Below, one piece after another: positions 15,573 through 24,385 of a stretch of 64,000 nt of DNA; position 1 is the stretch's first letter; every line of letters starts with the position of its first letter. Source of the DNA: Methylomonas paludis. Its GTDB lineage: Bacteria; Pseudomonadota; Gammaproteobacteria; Methylococcales; Methylomonadaceae. Below the pieces are notes generated by a model. That model saw only the letters and a list, made by a program, of their open reading frames with translations. It was not told the origin of the DNA and ran no database searches. The DNA lies in the NCBI RefSeq assembly GCF_018734325.1, contig NZ_CP073754.1, forward strand, positions 310,001-374,000, read 5' to 3'. The translations under genes were made by a program, and so were the position numbers.

Positions 15573-16175
15573 TCAATCCGCCAGTTCTGCCAGACGTTGC
15601 TTGGCGCTGGCTAAGGCTTTTTCTTTGACATCGCCGCTTTTGTTCAAACCTTCCGCATAAACAAACTCGACATCGCTGATGCCCAGAAAATTCAGAAAAT
15701 CACGTACATAAGCCGTTTGGCTATCCAGCGCGGTACCGGCATAAATCCCGCCGCGAGTGGCAAAAACATAAACCTTTTTTCTGGTAAGCAACCCTACTGG
15801 GCCATTCGCCGTATAATTAAAAGTTACCCCAGCGCGCGCTATCTGGTCAAAATAGGCTTTCAGTGTCGAAGGAATGCCAAAGTTGTACATGGGTAAGCCA
15901 AGCACAATAATGTCAGCTTGTTTAATCTCCTCGATAAGCGCATCAGATTCAGCCACAAAAGTTTGCTGTTCAGGCGTTCTGGCTTCAGCCGGAGTAAAAA
16001 ATGCGGTAACCCGTTGGGCATCCAGATGTGGCAAGGGTTCCTTGGCCAGATCACGCAGCTTAATCAGGCCATTGGGATTTACTGCGTGCCAGGTGGCGAC
16101 AAATTCATTGGCAAGCTGACTGGACTGACCGTCGGCTAAGAATAGGCTGGAATTAAGTTGTAAGAGAGTAGTCAT
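15573..16175 (-). CDS. azoR: FMN-dependent NADH-azoreductase
   Basis: This 200-residue flavodoxin-like oxidoreductase reduces quinones and azo compounds with NADH. Recognisable parts are the N-terminal LQLNSSLFLADGQSSQLANEF (FMN phosphate loop), GLPMYNFGIPSTLKAYFD and the FATRGGIYAG loop. The ATG at 16175 is preferred, since the longer in-frame start at 16241 adds untypical residues and overlaps the intergenic control region. A divergent LysR-type gene 109 bp away probably regulates it, a common azoR arrangement. Confidence 0.93.
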   Translation of the reverse strand: MTTLLQLNSSLFLADGQSSQLANEFVATWHAVNPNGLIKLRDLAKEPLPHLDAQRVTAFFTPAEARTPEQQTFVAESDALIEEIKQADIIVLGLPMYNFGIPSTLKAYFDQIARAGVTFNYTANGPVGLLTRKKVYVFATRGGIYAGTALDSQTAYVRDFLNFLGISDVEFVYAEGLNKSGDVKEKALASAKQRLAELAD

Positions 16176-16284
16176 GGCTTTGTTCCTTAAGTCAGTGAAG
16201 GTGTGTATATTTAACTTCTTATTAATCAGATAAAAAAGCATAATAATTGGCTAAAAATAATCAGTTTATTGGATAGGATTTTTT
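16176..16284. promoter_or_regulatory. Divergent azoR-lysR control region
   Basis: The 109-bp AT-rich gap between the divergent starts holds small dyads such as TTATTAATCAGATAA and must carry both promoters. LysR regulators typically bind such gaps at T-N11-A dyads. Individual -10/-35 boxes are not clear enough to call. Confidence 0.5.
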
Positions 16285-17181
16285 ATGGCTCCCTATATTA
16301 CCCTGGAACAATGGCAATCCTTAATTGCCGTCGTGGATGCCGGCGGCTACGCCCAGGCAGCAGAAAAGCTCTGTAAAAGCCAATCGGCTGTCAGTTATGC
16401 CGTCCAAAAAATCGAATCACTGCTCAATGTCAAAGCCTTTGAAATTCAAGGGCGTAAGGCGGTACTTACTCCCACGGGACAAATGCTGTATAGACGGGCA
16501 CTCGCGTTAGTCAACGAAGCCAATGATTTAGAACGCGCCGCACATAAGCTCTCAGCTGGCTGGGAAGCAATCATTACCATAGCCGCTGAAATTTTATTTC
16601 CCACTGACCTGCTATTAAGCTGTCTGGATCGTTTTGGTCAGGAAAGTCCCGGCACTCGGGTGGAATTGATTGAGTCTGTGCTGGGCGGCACCTCGGATGC
16701 CTTGCTTAGCGGCAATGTTGATTTAGTCATTTCGCCGCAGCTCCCGCCGGGTTTTTTGGGGAATGTGTTAACACGTATCCGCCTGCTGGCCGTTGCCCAT
16801 GCCGATCACCCCCTGCATCATCAGGGGCGCCCATTAAGCTATCGCGACTTACAAGCCCAGCGCCATGTGGTGATTCGCGATTCCGGTGCCAAGCGTGATA
16901 AACGTACCCTAACCATAGAAGTTGATCAACGCTGGACAGTTAGCCAGGTGGCAACCTCAATAAAGGCCGTGTGTATGGGCTATGGCTTTGCCTGGCTACC
17001 CGAAGCACATATCAGTCAGGAATTGGAAACTGGCCTGTTAAAACCTTTACCCTTGCGGGAAGGCCACATCCGTGAAGCACCGCTCTACCTGATTCTGGCT
17101 AATCCAGACTGTGCCGGGCCAGGCGTCAGGCGCTTGGCGGATATCTTCACGGAATCAGCCCAATTTAAAACAACAGCTTAA
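16285..17181 (+). CDS. LysR family transcriptional regulator
   Basis: This 298-residue protein has an N-terminal winged HTH (about 5-63: LEQWQSLIAVVDAGGYAQAA, then SAVSYAVQKIE) and a LysR substrate-binding domain (about 90-295). It is divergent from azoR, and a pirin gene converges on its 3' end. This suggests control of quinone or electrophile detoxification genes, with itself as an autorepressed target. The inducer is unknown. Confidence 0.92.
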   Translation: MAPYITLEQWQSLIAVVDAGGYAQAAEKLCKSQSAVSYAVQKIESLLNVKAFEIQGRKAVLTPTGQMLYRRALALVNEANDLERAAHKLSAGWEAIITIAAEILFPTDLLLSCLDRFGQESPGTRVELIESVLGGTSDALLSGNVDLVISPQLPPGFLGNVLTRIRLLAVAHADHPLHHQGRPLSYRDLQAQRHVVIRDSGAKRDKRTLTIEVDQRWTVSQVATSIKAVCMGYGFAWLPEAHISQELETGLLKPLPLREGHIREAPLYLILANPDCAGPGVRRLADIFTESAQFKTTA

Positions 17182-17206
17182 ATTTATCAGAATTCGACGC
17201 AACTAC

Positions 17207-17926
17207 TTAAGCGCCGGCGAGTTCAAAAGGGCGCAAGTCAAACACCAAAACCTCAGCATTCTGGCCTTGGCCAAAACTAATCAGATTTTCGTCGCGTATG
17301 CGTGCGCCATCACCGGCATTTAGCACCGTGCCGCTAACTGTCAAACTGCCGCGTACCATGTGTACAAAAACGTAACGCTTGTCGGCCAATACTAATTGCG
17401 TCTGTTCATCCCCGTCAAAACAGCCAGCATATACCTGTACATCCTGATGTATAGACAAAGAACCGTCTCTACCATCAGGCGAAATAACCAGACGCAGTTG
17501 CCCTTGCTTTTCTGCCGCACTAAAGTGACTTTGTTGATAACTTGGCTGAATGCCTTTTTGATCTGGAATCAGCCAAATTTGCAGAAAATGCACCAACTCT
17601 TGCTCGGAATGGTTAAATTCACTATGGGTAATACCACTGCCGGCACTCATCAACTGCACATCACCGGTTTCGATCACCGAACCAGTACCCATAGAATCTT
17701 TATGTTCCAGGGCGCCGTCTATCACATAAGTAAATATTTCCATATCCCGGTGCGGGTGAGTGCCAAAGCCTTTACCAGATTGGACAATATCCTCGTTAAT
17801 CACCCGCAAATCAGAAAAGCCGTTTTGCTGCGGATCATAATACTGGCCAAAAGAAAATGTGTGTCGAGAGAACAGCCAGTCAAAATTGGCAGTGCCTCGG
17901 CGTTGGGCGGGATGGATTTCAATCAT
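17207..17926 (-). CDS. Pirin family protein (YhaK-like)
   Basis: This 239-residue bicupin of the short pirin type has metal ligands in THPHRDMEIFTYV and ITHSEFNHS. The start at 17926 (MIEIHPAQRRG) matches the family; the longer start at 17962 would add twelve untypical residues. The sequence differs strongly from the pirin at 12774, so this is not a recent duplication. Likely a redox-sensing or dioxygenase-type protein; the substrate is unknown. Confidence 0.92.
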   Translation of the reverse strand: MIEIHPAQRRGTANFDWLFSRHTFSFGQYYDPQQNGFSDLRVINEDIVQSGKGFGTHPHRDMEIFTYVIDGALEHKDSMGTGSVIETGDVQLMSAGSGITHSEFNHSEQELVHFLQIWLIPDQKGIQPSYQQSHFSAAEKQGQLRLVISPDGRDGSLSIHQDVQVYAGCFDGDEQTQLVLADKRYVFVHMVRGSLTVSGTVLNAGDGARIRDENLISFGQGQNAEVLVFDLRPFELAGA

Positions 17927-17967
17927 GATCTGATTCCAAAATGGTTTTAGTAGCGATTCCATGTTGT

Positions 17968-17992
17968 CTCAATTTAGCAACGCGGAATTGAG
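17968..17992. repeat. REP-like hairpin, copy 2
   Basis: CTCAATT and AATTGAG enclose TAGCAACGCGG. The two base changes in the stem relative to copy 1 are compensatory (C-A-A with T-T-G), so pairing is preserved. Confidence 0.5.
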
Positions 17993-18055
17993 ATTGGTTT
18001 TACGGGCTTACAGTTGATGACACTGCATATAGTTGCACACTTTCAGGTAAACAAC

Positions 18056-18333
18056 ATGCGTCGCAATATGCCTAATCCCTTGCCCATTTTGCTGCTGGCT
18101 AGACTCGCAGTCGCACAACCACAGTCTTGGACAGGTGCTGTTACGTGATGTAATGCTGAGGGGCACTCAGTGTGTCAGGAGAAGCCGACTTATTTGCGCT
18201 ATTGGTGCAAGCACTTTCCGAACCGGCCAAACAGTTTTATCTGTCTCGTGGCTTCGTGTCATCACCAATTCAGCCAATCACATTGTTCATGACACTTGAG
18301 ACCATCAGGATAATTCTGTCGGAACCCGGCTGA
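18056..18333 (+). pseudogene. TacT-like GNAT toxin relic
   Basis: Conceptual translation gives RRNMPNPLPILLLARLAV, then after a frameshift near 18135 LLRDVML, then ADLFALLVQALSEPAKQFYL, followed by SRGFVSSPIQPITLFMTL. These are successive conserved blocks of TacT/AtaT-type GNAT acetyltransferase toxins. The N-terminal part and a DUF1778 antitoxin are not found in the adjoining 100 bp. It is clearly broken, and is the second decayed toxin-antitoxin module in the window. Confidence 0.65.
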
Positions 18334-18364
18334 CAAATTCCAGCAAAAGTGTCCAGCCTATCGG

Positions 18365-18694
18365 TCAATGCCCCACCGCTTTAGAAAAAACATTCAACAC
18401 AATAACCCCGACTACGATAAGCGCCATGCCCACAATAGCCCCAATATCCAGCCGTTGACCATAGACTAGCCACCCAACCAAAGAAACCAGCACGATACCG
18501 GCACCCGACCAAACAGCATAGGCAATGCCCACTGGAATAGTTTTGAGCGTTAGTGATAAAAAAAAGAAAGCCAGACCATAACCAAAAACTACGATGAGAG
18601 ACGGGACTAAATTCGAAAAGCCATTCGTCGCCTTTAATGCCGATGTCGCAATAACTTCAGAAATAATTGCAATGCTTAGATATAGCCAGTTCAT
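18365..18694 (-). CDS. SMR family efflux transporter (EmrE-like)
   Basis: This 109-residue inner-membrane protein has four transmembrane helices and the essential glutamate in [12 protein letters not shown] (E13, equal to EmrE E14). The [19 protein letters not shown] and YAVWSGAG segments are typical of the EmrE/QacE branch. It would export cationic drugs or quaternary ammonium compounds by proton antiport as a dimer. The gene is monocistronic. Confidence 0.93.
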   Translation of the reverse strand: MNWLYLSIAIISEVIATSALKATNGFSNLVPSLIVVFGYGLAFFFLSLTLKTIPVGIAYAVWSGAGIVLVSLVGWLVYGQRLDIGAIVGMALIVVGVIVLNVFSKAVGH

Positions 18695-18830
18695 AACAGA
18701 AAGAAAAAGGTTAGTAACAGTGTTAGTTGACCGCGCGATGTTTAAGTTCGGCTAGGCTAGAAATTTGGATTTTGTTGAGCAATTTTTACAATAGGTTTGC
18801 AAGTTAACTTTAATTATCCGCTATGGGCCG

Positions 18831-18962
18831 CTAAATTTCAGTAACCACCAGCTCATGCAACATTACCCCCAATAAGCGGCCATCAGTAGATAACCCCAAC
18901 TGCTGAGGTGCCGTTGGGCTTTTGATTTGGATTTCGATACACAATTCACTACCATCAAATAG
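18831..18962 (-). pseudogene. Displaced 3' end of the glycosyltransferase-like gene
   Basis: In the +1 frame relative to the upstream ORF, translation runs LFDGSELCIEIQIKSPTAPQ, then QLGLSTDGRLLGVMLHELVV, then TEI and a stop at 18831. It reads as the natural end of the C-terminal beta domain of the preceding ORF. The join falls near 18962, where one extra C in AAGCCTATTT shifts the frame. Confidence 0.7.
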
Positions 18963-20514
18963 GCTTAATGGGTAGCCTATAGCTTAACCGCAGCGGATAA
19001 GTTTGCATACTGGTAAAATAATCCCAGTCCTGCAGATCATGACCATTAATACTAATCATAACACCCTGCTGAATGTCGCCATATACAAAAGGGGTATATA
19101 AAAGCTGCAATAACAGCGCTGTCTCTGGTTTTTGGCCAAGGTTCAGTCTTAATTTGGCTGCGCTGCTTACCGTCCACACGCCACCGGTTTCCGTTTCACC
19201 CCAGCCTTCAGCCATATAGCCTCTGGAAGTAGCACGTTTATTAAAATGAATCACATTGCCCAAAACATAAACCAAGCGCATATCTTGTTCATGTCTCGCA
19301 TAGTCAGTCATTAAATACAGATTGCGTTGGCAGCTATGTTCTGTTCTAAACCGCTCGGCACGATGATAAGCCTGTTCGGCCAAAGTCGGCAATTGTGTCA
19401 ACACCGTCAGCAAAGTCGATCTGATGTCATCCTGGCCGGCAGCCGCAAAGCTCACCCCGGCGGCATGGCCGGCTGCTACCTGTTCAGCCATCCAGGTTTC
19501 AGCCGGGTATATCATCACTTTACCCAGCGCTGCGCCTTCGGCAAATACCCCGGAATGATGGATTTGATATTCCTGCGCCTGATAAGGCAAAATCATAATG
19601 TCGCTTTGTGCAATCGCCTGCATATATTCTTCATGGGATTGCTGTTCCGGCAGCCATTCCAGTAAATTTTCCTGCAGATATGGGTTTAACTGCTCGGTCA
19701 CCCCCCGGTTTAAAGCGATACAGGTTTTTAGCTTAAATTTTATATTATTCCAGTTGGCCAGTATGGCAGTTATTACCGACACAATCTCAGCAATCAAAGC
19801 CCCGGCACGAATATTCAGATGAATATAAACCACCGGTGCGGTAATATTCAGCCTGTGAGCCGGAAACGCATCACCATAATATTTTGGCAGCGGCATATAA
19901 AAAATCCGCCGCGAGCATAAGCGGCCCAAATCGGTCAGCGCCCGGTGATTATTGGCCAGAAAAAATACTTTTTCCTGACCGGGCCGCAAGGCCAGATCCT
20001 GGCCGGCAAATCGATACATCCAGCTCTGTTCATGGTAATCCAGGGTTTTTAAATCCAGATAATTGGCGGCACTGACAAAGCGCATAAAAACTGTTGGACG
20101 TGCGACCGCCGCAATACGTCCAAACCAGGCACCCAGGCTGTAAATAAAAACCGGGTTCTCGGATAAAACCAGTAGCATATCTTGGCTGGATATCTGCAGT
20201 TCTTCAAGCTTTTCCCAAACCGGTTGCAATTGCTTATCGCCGGCCGCAAAAATATCAAATTGATAATCCAGCAGATTAATATCCACTGGCTGCCAGCTAA
20301 TTACCCTAAATGCATCCAGTTGTTCAGCCAGGACGGGATCGGCATCCTGATTTAACAAGATGTAGGGTTTTATGCCGTATTCTGCCGCGGCGTACTTAAA
20401 ACCGAGCAGTTGATTAAAGTAATGGCCGGATAGCGAGCTTAAATTAAACTCCAGAATGAATAAGTGCCGGTCGGCAACTGGTTTATTAAAAAAATTCAGC
20501 ATGCTATTTATCAC
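18955..20514 (-). CDS. Glycosyltransferase-like protein, 3' end frameshifted
   Basis: The 519-residue reading frame has a GT-B-like body: an N-terminal domain from HLFILEFNLSSLSGHYF and a C-terminal nucleotide-sugar domain, with SDIMILPYQAQEYQIHHSG and FAEGAALGKVMIYP near 330-365. A trailing beta domain contains GWGETETGGVWTVSS, of the type often attached to such proteins (DUF7024-like, by memory). The ORF stops at 18955, but a one-base shift restores 43 further residues of the same domain, so the gene is frameshifted or the assembly has an error. It follows a UDP-sugar dehydrogenase gene by 29 bp and probably belongs to polysaccharide synthesis. Confidence 0.8.
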   Translation of the reverse strand: MINSMLNFFNKPVADRHLFILEFNLSSLSGHYFNQLLGFKYAAAEYGIKPYILLNQDADPVLAEQLDAFRVISWQPVDINLLDYQFDIFAAGDKQLQPVWEKLEELQISSQDMLLVLSENPVFIYSLGAWFGRIAAVARPTVFMRFVSAANYLDLKTLDYHEQSWMYRFAGQDLALRPGQEKVFFLANNHRALTDLGRLCSRRIFYMPLPKYYGDAFPAHRLNITAPVVYIHLNIRAGALIAEIVSVITAILANWNNIKFKLKTCIALNRGVTEQLNPYLQENLLEWLPEQQSHEEYMQAIAQSDIMILPYQAQEYQIHHSGVFAEGAALGKVMIYPAETWMAEQVAAGHAAGVSFAAAGQDDIRSTLLTVLTQLPTLAEQAYHRAERFRTEHSCQRNLYLMTDYARHEQDMRLVYVLGNVIHFNKRATSRGYMAEGWGETETGGVWTVSSAAKLRLNLGQKPETALLLQLLYTPFVYGDIQQGVMISINGHDLQDWDYFTSMQTYPLRLSYRLPIKPI

Positions 20515-20543
20515 CAGCCATTGCCGTTGTCCTGTTTAAACCA

Positions 20544-21776
20544 TCAGTGTCTGCCGCGGGTATTACCGTAATGAATCACCTCACAGCCAGGGTGGGCCAA
20601 AATGCTGCGCCAAGGGTCAAGAATAACCGAACCAGCCGGAATCGGGCAGTAAAACTCCTCTGGTTTACTGGAAAGATCAGTGCCGGCGTAACTAACAGCA
20701 GCATTATGCGCCATCAAATAAACGGCGGGTATGGTTTCTGCCAGGGCATCATCAGTCAGTGGATCCACGTAAAAAACTGTCACGCCGGCTGCAGCAACAA
20801 AATGTCCCACCAGTAGACTATAGCTGCCGTGAGTATAAGGAATATGTGGTTTATAAGTTTTACCGTGTATTACTACCGGTAACTGGCGTTCATTGGCAAT
20901 GCCAACCAAACGTTTCGCCAAGTTCTCAGCCTGACTTTCCCGGCTGACCATGATGGCTTGAAATAAATCATAGCCCAAATCAAGCCGTTCCGACAAATGC
21001 CTAAGGGCAATATTATCTCGAGGATGACAAGGCCCGGCATCACCCAGCCCAGCAGTTAAATATTTGGCGCTGGTTATCCTTTGAGTAGCTGAAATCAGCG
21101 CATCCGTCACCACATCAACATTAATATTGCCATTGCGTTCAGCAACATCCTGAATCATATTTACCAGGCTGATTTTTGCCGAAATATAGGTGTTATAAAA
21201 CACCTTGATGGCTTCGGCTTCATCCCAGGTGCCGATATTTATTGGGCATTGATTCCCGCAAATAGGCAGATAAAAATCAACAATGGTCGCAGCATCTTCA
21301 CTCATATCACCATTTTCCGTGCCGATAATCAAACACTCAGGATTGGTCATGTCCTGTTTGATGGAACCCATGGCGGCAACATAGGGATTGTAGATAAACC
21401 GGCCTTTAGTCAGTAACGGGCGTAATTGCTGACGGATAGTGCCCGGCAATACCGTACTGATTAAGACAATCAATTGGCTATCGGTGGCATATAAACTAAT
21501 CGTGGTTAATACATCTTTAACAACAGCATAATTAAAATCTCGGGCCGGCAATTCGGCAATCGGCTTTTCACCGCCGTATTCCGGTTCATGTGCGGTAGGC
21601 ACCGCCACAAAAATAATATCGCGCTCCAGCATTGCTTCGGCAATACTGACTTTCATGGTGATTTTCGACTGGGGGTCGGCCACTAAATCATAACCAACAA
21701 CATCATAGTGTTTAGCCATCAGTTCTGCGGTCGGCAGGCCAAGCTTGCCGCAGCCTATCATTGCAACTTTTATCAT
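20544..21776 (-). CDS. UDP-glucose/GDP-mannose dehydrogenase family protein
   Basis: This 410-residue NAD-dependent nucleotide-sugar dehydrogenase oxidises a hexose C6 to a uronic acid. The Rossmann motif GCGKLGLP (G8, G10, G13) starts the protein, the middle dimer domain contains EAEAIKVFYNTYISAK, and the catalytic cysteine is C250 in AGPCHPRDN. The usual FPKD of UDP-glucose dehydrogenase is HPRD here, so the exact substrate is uncertain. It precedes the glycosyltransferase-like gene on the same strand and supports exopolysaccharide or O-antigen synthesis. Confidence 0.9.
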   Translation of the reverse strand: MIKVAMIGCGKLGLPTAELMAKHYDVVGYDLVADPQSKITMKVSIAEAMLERDIIFVAVPTAHEPEYGGEKPIAELPARDFNYAVVKDVLTTISLYATDSQLIVLISTVLPGTIRQQLRPLLTKGRFIYNPYVAAMGSIKQDMTNPECLIIGTENGDMSEDAATIVDFYLPICGNQCPINIGTWDEAEAIKVFYNTYISAKISLVNMIQDVAERNGNINVDVVTDALISATQRITSAKYLTAGLGDAGPCHPRDNIALRHLSERLDLGYDLFQAIMVSRESQAENLAKRLVGIANERQLPVVIHGKTYKPHIPYTHGSYSLLVGHFVAAAGVTVFYVDPLTDDALAETIPAVYLMAHNAAVSYAGTDLSSKPEEFYCPIPAGSVILDPWRSILAHPGCEVIHYGNTRGRH

Positions 21777-21833
21777 ACTGTATGGTTGTTTCTTGTTAAT
21801 TCAGTTTGTAACCGGAGTGCGCCTACTTTGTGA

Positions 21834-22721
21834 TTATATTCGCCAACCCTGCAAGCCCCCGGTATGTAATACCACTATACGCTGTCCGGCCGAAAAATAG
21901 CCTTGTTTCAATAAATCATACAGGGCAAACAACAGTTTACCAGTATAGATCGGCTCCAGTGCTATGTCATGTTCGGCCTGAAATTGGCGCATAAAAGCCA
22001 GTAAATCCGGGCTGGTTTTACCAAAGCCGCCAAAATGATAATCCAACAACACCTGCCAGCTATCCCGGTAAATTCCCTGTTCGGCCAGCATGGCTTGCAC
22101 ATCCGCTACCAGAAAACCGGCATTTTTTAGCGCCGCCACTCCCAACACCCGGCTGCTTACCGGTGCCTGACTAATCAGCCCTGCCAAAGTGGTGCCCGTG
22201 CCGCAGGCTACTGCCAGCACATCATAAGACATATCTATTTCCCGGATAATCTCGGCCACGCCCTGCAGCGCCAAACCACAGGCACCGCCTTCCGGCAGCC
22301 AGTATTCACCCGCCGTCAGGCCCGGCAGACTATCGGGTGTTTTGTAATGCCGCAACTGTCGGTAAGCATCGCGTGAGATAAAGCGTAAGCTCATGCCCCA
22401 GCCACGTAAATCAGCCAAAGTCGGGTTAAACTGTGCCGGCTCTTCACCGCGCACCAATGCCGCCGTGTTCAGGCCCAGCGCCTGCCCGGCAAATGCCAGG
22501 GCATGTAAATGATTGGAATAACAGCCGCCCATGCTGACAATGCTGTCGGAGCCGCTGTGCAAGACATCATCCAAAATATATTTTAATTTGCGCCATTTAT
22601 TACCGGATATCACCGTATGCAGTAAATCATCGCGTTTTATCCATAATTCAACTTGGCGCTGCCGAAATTCGGCATCATCAATCCGTTGCAAGGGCGTCGT
22701 AGCTAATTGCTGCGCCAGCAT
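21834..22721 (-). CDS. ACC deaminase/D-cysteine desulfhydrase family PLP enzyme
   Basis: This PLP fold-II enzyme of about 295 residues has KRDDLLHTVISGNKWRKLKY, whose lysine in GNKWRKL binds PLP. It also has MGGCYSNHLHALAFAG and the phosphate-binding loop ACGTGTTLAG. It closes with VVLHTGGLQG, a family signature. The substrate (1-aminocyclopropane-1-carboxylate or D-cysteine) cannot be told. The frame is open upstream into folP; ATG 22721 is chosen, but TTG 22745, just past the folP stop, is an alternative. It is likely co-transcribed with folP. Confidence 0.9.
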   Translation of the reverse strand: MLAQQLATTPLQRIDDAEFRQRQVELWIKRDDLLHTVISGNKWRKLKYILDDVLHSGSDSIVSMGGCYSNHLHALAFAGQALGLNTAALVRGEEPAQFNPTLADLRGWGMSLRFISRDAYRQLRHYKTPDSLPGLTAGEYWLPEGGACGLALQGVAEIIREIDMSYDVLAVACGTGTTLAGLISQAPVSSRVLGVAALKNAGFLVADVQAMLAEQGIYRDSWQVLLDYHFGGFGKTSPDLLAFMRQFQAEHDIALEPIYTGKLLFALYDLLKQGYFSAGQRIVVLHTGGLQGWRI

Positions 22722-22746
22722 CTGCAAGCGCGGGTGTAAAGTCAAG

Positions 22747-23565
22747 TTATTGTGCCTGCTTGATGGCCCAGGCCACATCGGCAGCCTGACGGTTGGCTTT
22801 GACATCATGCACTCTAAACATCTGCACGCCGGCCATTACCCCCAATGCTGTGGTTACTGCCGTAGCCGTTACCAATTCGCCGGGATCGGTTAACTTTAGC
22901 AAATTACCCATAAAGCGTTTGCGACTCGTCCCCAGCAGTACCGGAAACCCCAATGCCACAAATTGCGCCAGATGCGCCAACAGATCAATATTGTCCTGCC
23001 GGCGTTTACCAAAACCAATACCCGGATCGAGCAAAATATTTTCCGGTTTTACTCCGGCTGACAAAGCGGCAGTAACCCGCAGTTGCAAAGTACTTTTCAC
23101 CTCAACCACCACATCCGCATAATAGGGATTATCCTGCATGGTTTGCGGCGTTCCCTGAGCGTGCATCAAAATGATCGGGGTGCGGCTGGCAGCCGCAAAT
23201 TCCAGCATTCGCGCATCGCCCAAGCCAGCACTGACATCATTAATAATTCTGGCCCCAGCCAGAATGGCTGCGTCGGCTACCGTACTCAGGGTGGTGTCTA
23301 TACTAATGCTGATATTGGGATGCAAGGTACGCAGGGCGGTAATCACCGGAATAACCCGGCGTATTTGCTCTTCCGCAGGTACCGGACTGGAGCCAGGCCG
23401 AGTGGATTCGCCACCCACATCAATCAGATCGGCACCTTCAGCTATCATGTTTTCCGCCTGGTTCAGTGCCGCAGTCAGGCTACAATATCTGCCGCCATCG
23501 GAAAAACTATCTGGCGTGACGTTAAGAATGCCCATGATCTGTGGGCCTTGGCCGTTAAACATCAA
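22747..23565 (-). CDS. folP: Dihydropteroate synthase
   Basis: This 272-residue TIM-barrel enzyme of folate synthesis condenses 6-hydroxymethyl-dihydropterin pyrophosphate with p-aminobenzoate. Motifs seen are MGILNVTPDSFSDGG, IDVGGESTRPGS, IINDVSAG, LDPGIGFGK and the phosphate-binding GTSRKRF. It starts very close to its first barrel strand, a few residues shorter than E. coli FolP. In most gammaproteobacteria it follows ftsH; here it stands alone ahead of the PLP enzyme. Confidence 0.96.
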   Translation of the reverse strand: MMFNGQGPQIMGILNVTPDSFSDGGRYCSLTAALNQAENMIAEGADLIDVGGESTRPGSSPVPAEEQIRRVIPVITALRTLHPNISISIDTTLSTVADAAILAGARIINDVSAGLGDARMLEFAAASRTPIILMHAQGTPQTMQDNPYYADVVVEVKSTLQLRVTAALSAGVKPENILLDPGIGFGKRRQDNIDLLAHLAQFVALGFPVLLGTSRKRFMGNLLKLTDPGELVTATAVTTALGVMAGVQMFRVHDVKANRQAADVAWAIKQAQ

Positions 23566-23715
23566 TTTATTCTCCTAGTAGTGTACCAATCTTATTTTGA
23601 CGGATACGGCGTAGGATGCGCTGAACGCAGTGATACGCATCAATCGCGAACCATGCACCTTCAGAGTCGGCACATCCTTTAGCACTTCCCAAAGTAATGT
23701 CGGGCAACCCCTAGT

Positions 23716-23740
23716 CTCGATGCGGCAACGCGAAAGCGGG
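23716..23740. repeat. REP-like hairpin, copy 3 (degenerate)
   Basis: CTCGATGCGGCAACGCGAAAGCGGG shares the GCAACGCG loop with copies 1 and 2, but the 3' arm no longer pairs well. It lies in the gap between folP and the YchJ-like gene, which holds no supported ORF. Confidence 0.4.
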
Positions 23741-23808
23741 TATAACACCTGAGAATTTTGTGCTGAATCAGGCGCTGCCATTTAATATCAGCTATAGGGT
23801 GGGAAGCA

Positions 23809-24300
23809 CTATTTGCCGCAACACCGCTTAAATTTCAAACCGCTGCCGCAAGCACATGCTGCGTTACGGCCAGTCTGGTTTTGCAAACCAACTTTGCTGA
23901 CCGATTTGACGATGCCATCCAGATACAGCCAGCGCTGGCCGTTTTTGACAAAGCGGCTGATTTCATGCATAAAAAACTCATCACCATCCTGAGTATAAAA
24001 TGCCTTAAATTCCACGATGCCTTTACTGTCCTGAATACCACCCTTTTTACAATTGATAATCTGTAAATGCTGCCATTGTGCGGTTTCTTTGGAAAAATCA
24101 ATCTCGGCCGGGCGTTTGGCCACATCCCAACTGACCAGTAAATAATCGACATTGCGCATGGCATAGGCACTAAACCGGGAACGCATCAAAGCTTCAGCAC
24201 TAGGGGCCTGCGCTGCGCCGCTATGATAGCGTTGGCAGCAATCGGCATAACTCAAATCCGATCCGCATAGACAGTGCTTGGTGTCAGAAATAGTGGACAT
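23809..24300 (-). CDS. YchJ family SEC-C domain protein
   Basis: This 163-residue protein of the YchJ (UPF0225) family has zinc-binding SEC-C motifs at both ends: HCLCGSDLSYADCC near the N-terminus and AACACGSGLKFKRCCGK at the C-terminus. The middle NTF2-like domain includes EALMRSRFSAYAMRNVDYLL. The biochemical role is not established. Adjacent ATG codons at 24303 and 24300 could each start the protein. Confidence 0.92.
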   Translation of the reverse strand: MSTISDTKHCLCGSDLSYADCCQRYHSGAAQAPSAEALMRSRFSAYAMRNVDYLLVSWDVAKRPAEIDFSKETAQWQHLQIINCKKGGIQDSKGIVEFKAFYTQDGDEFFMHEISRFVKNGQRWLYLDGIVKSVSKVGLQNQTGRNAACACGSGLKFKRCCGK

Positions 24301-24385
24301 CATAATCGTCAAATTTACTGGATTCTCTGGTATATCGCTGGCCGGAAGCGCAAAATCGCTAGTGTATTCAGCTTAAACCCGCCCA

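Noticed and set aside
23575-23781. 68-codon reverse ORF between folP and the YchJ-like gene
   Set aside because: It contains the REP-like repeat and has no family likeness; the gap is best read as non-coding.
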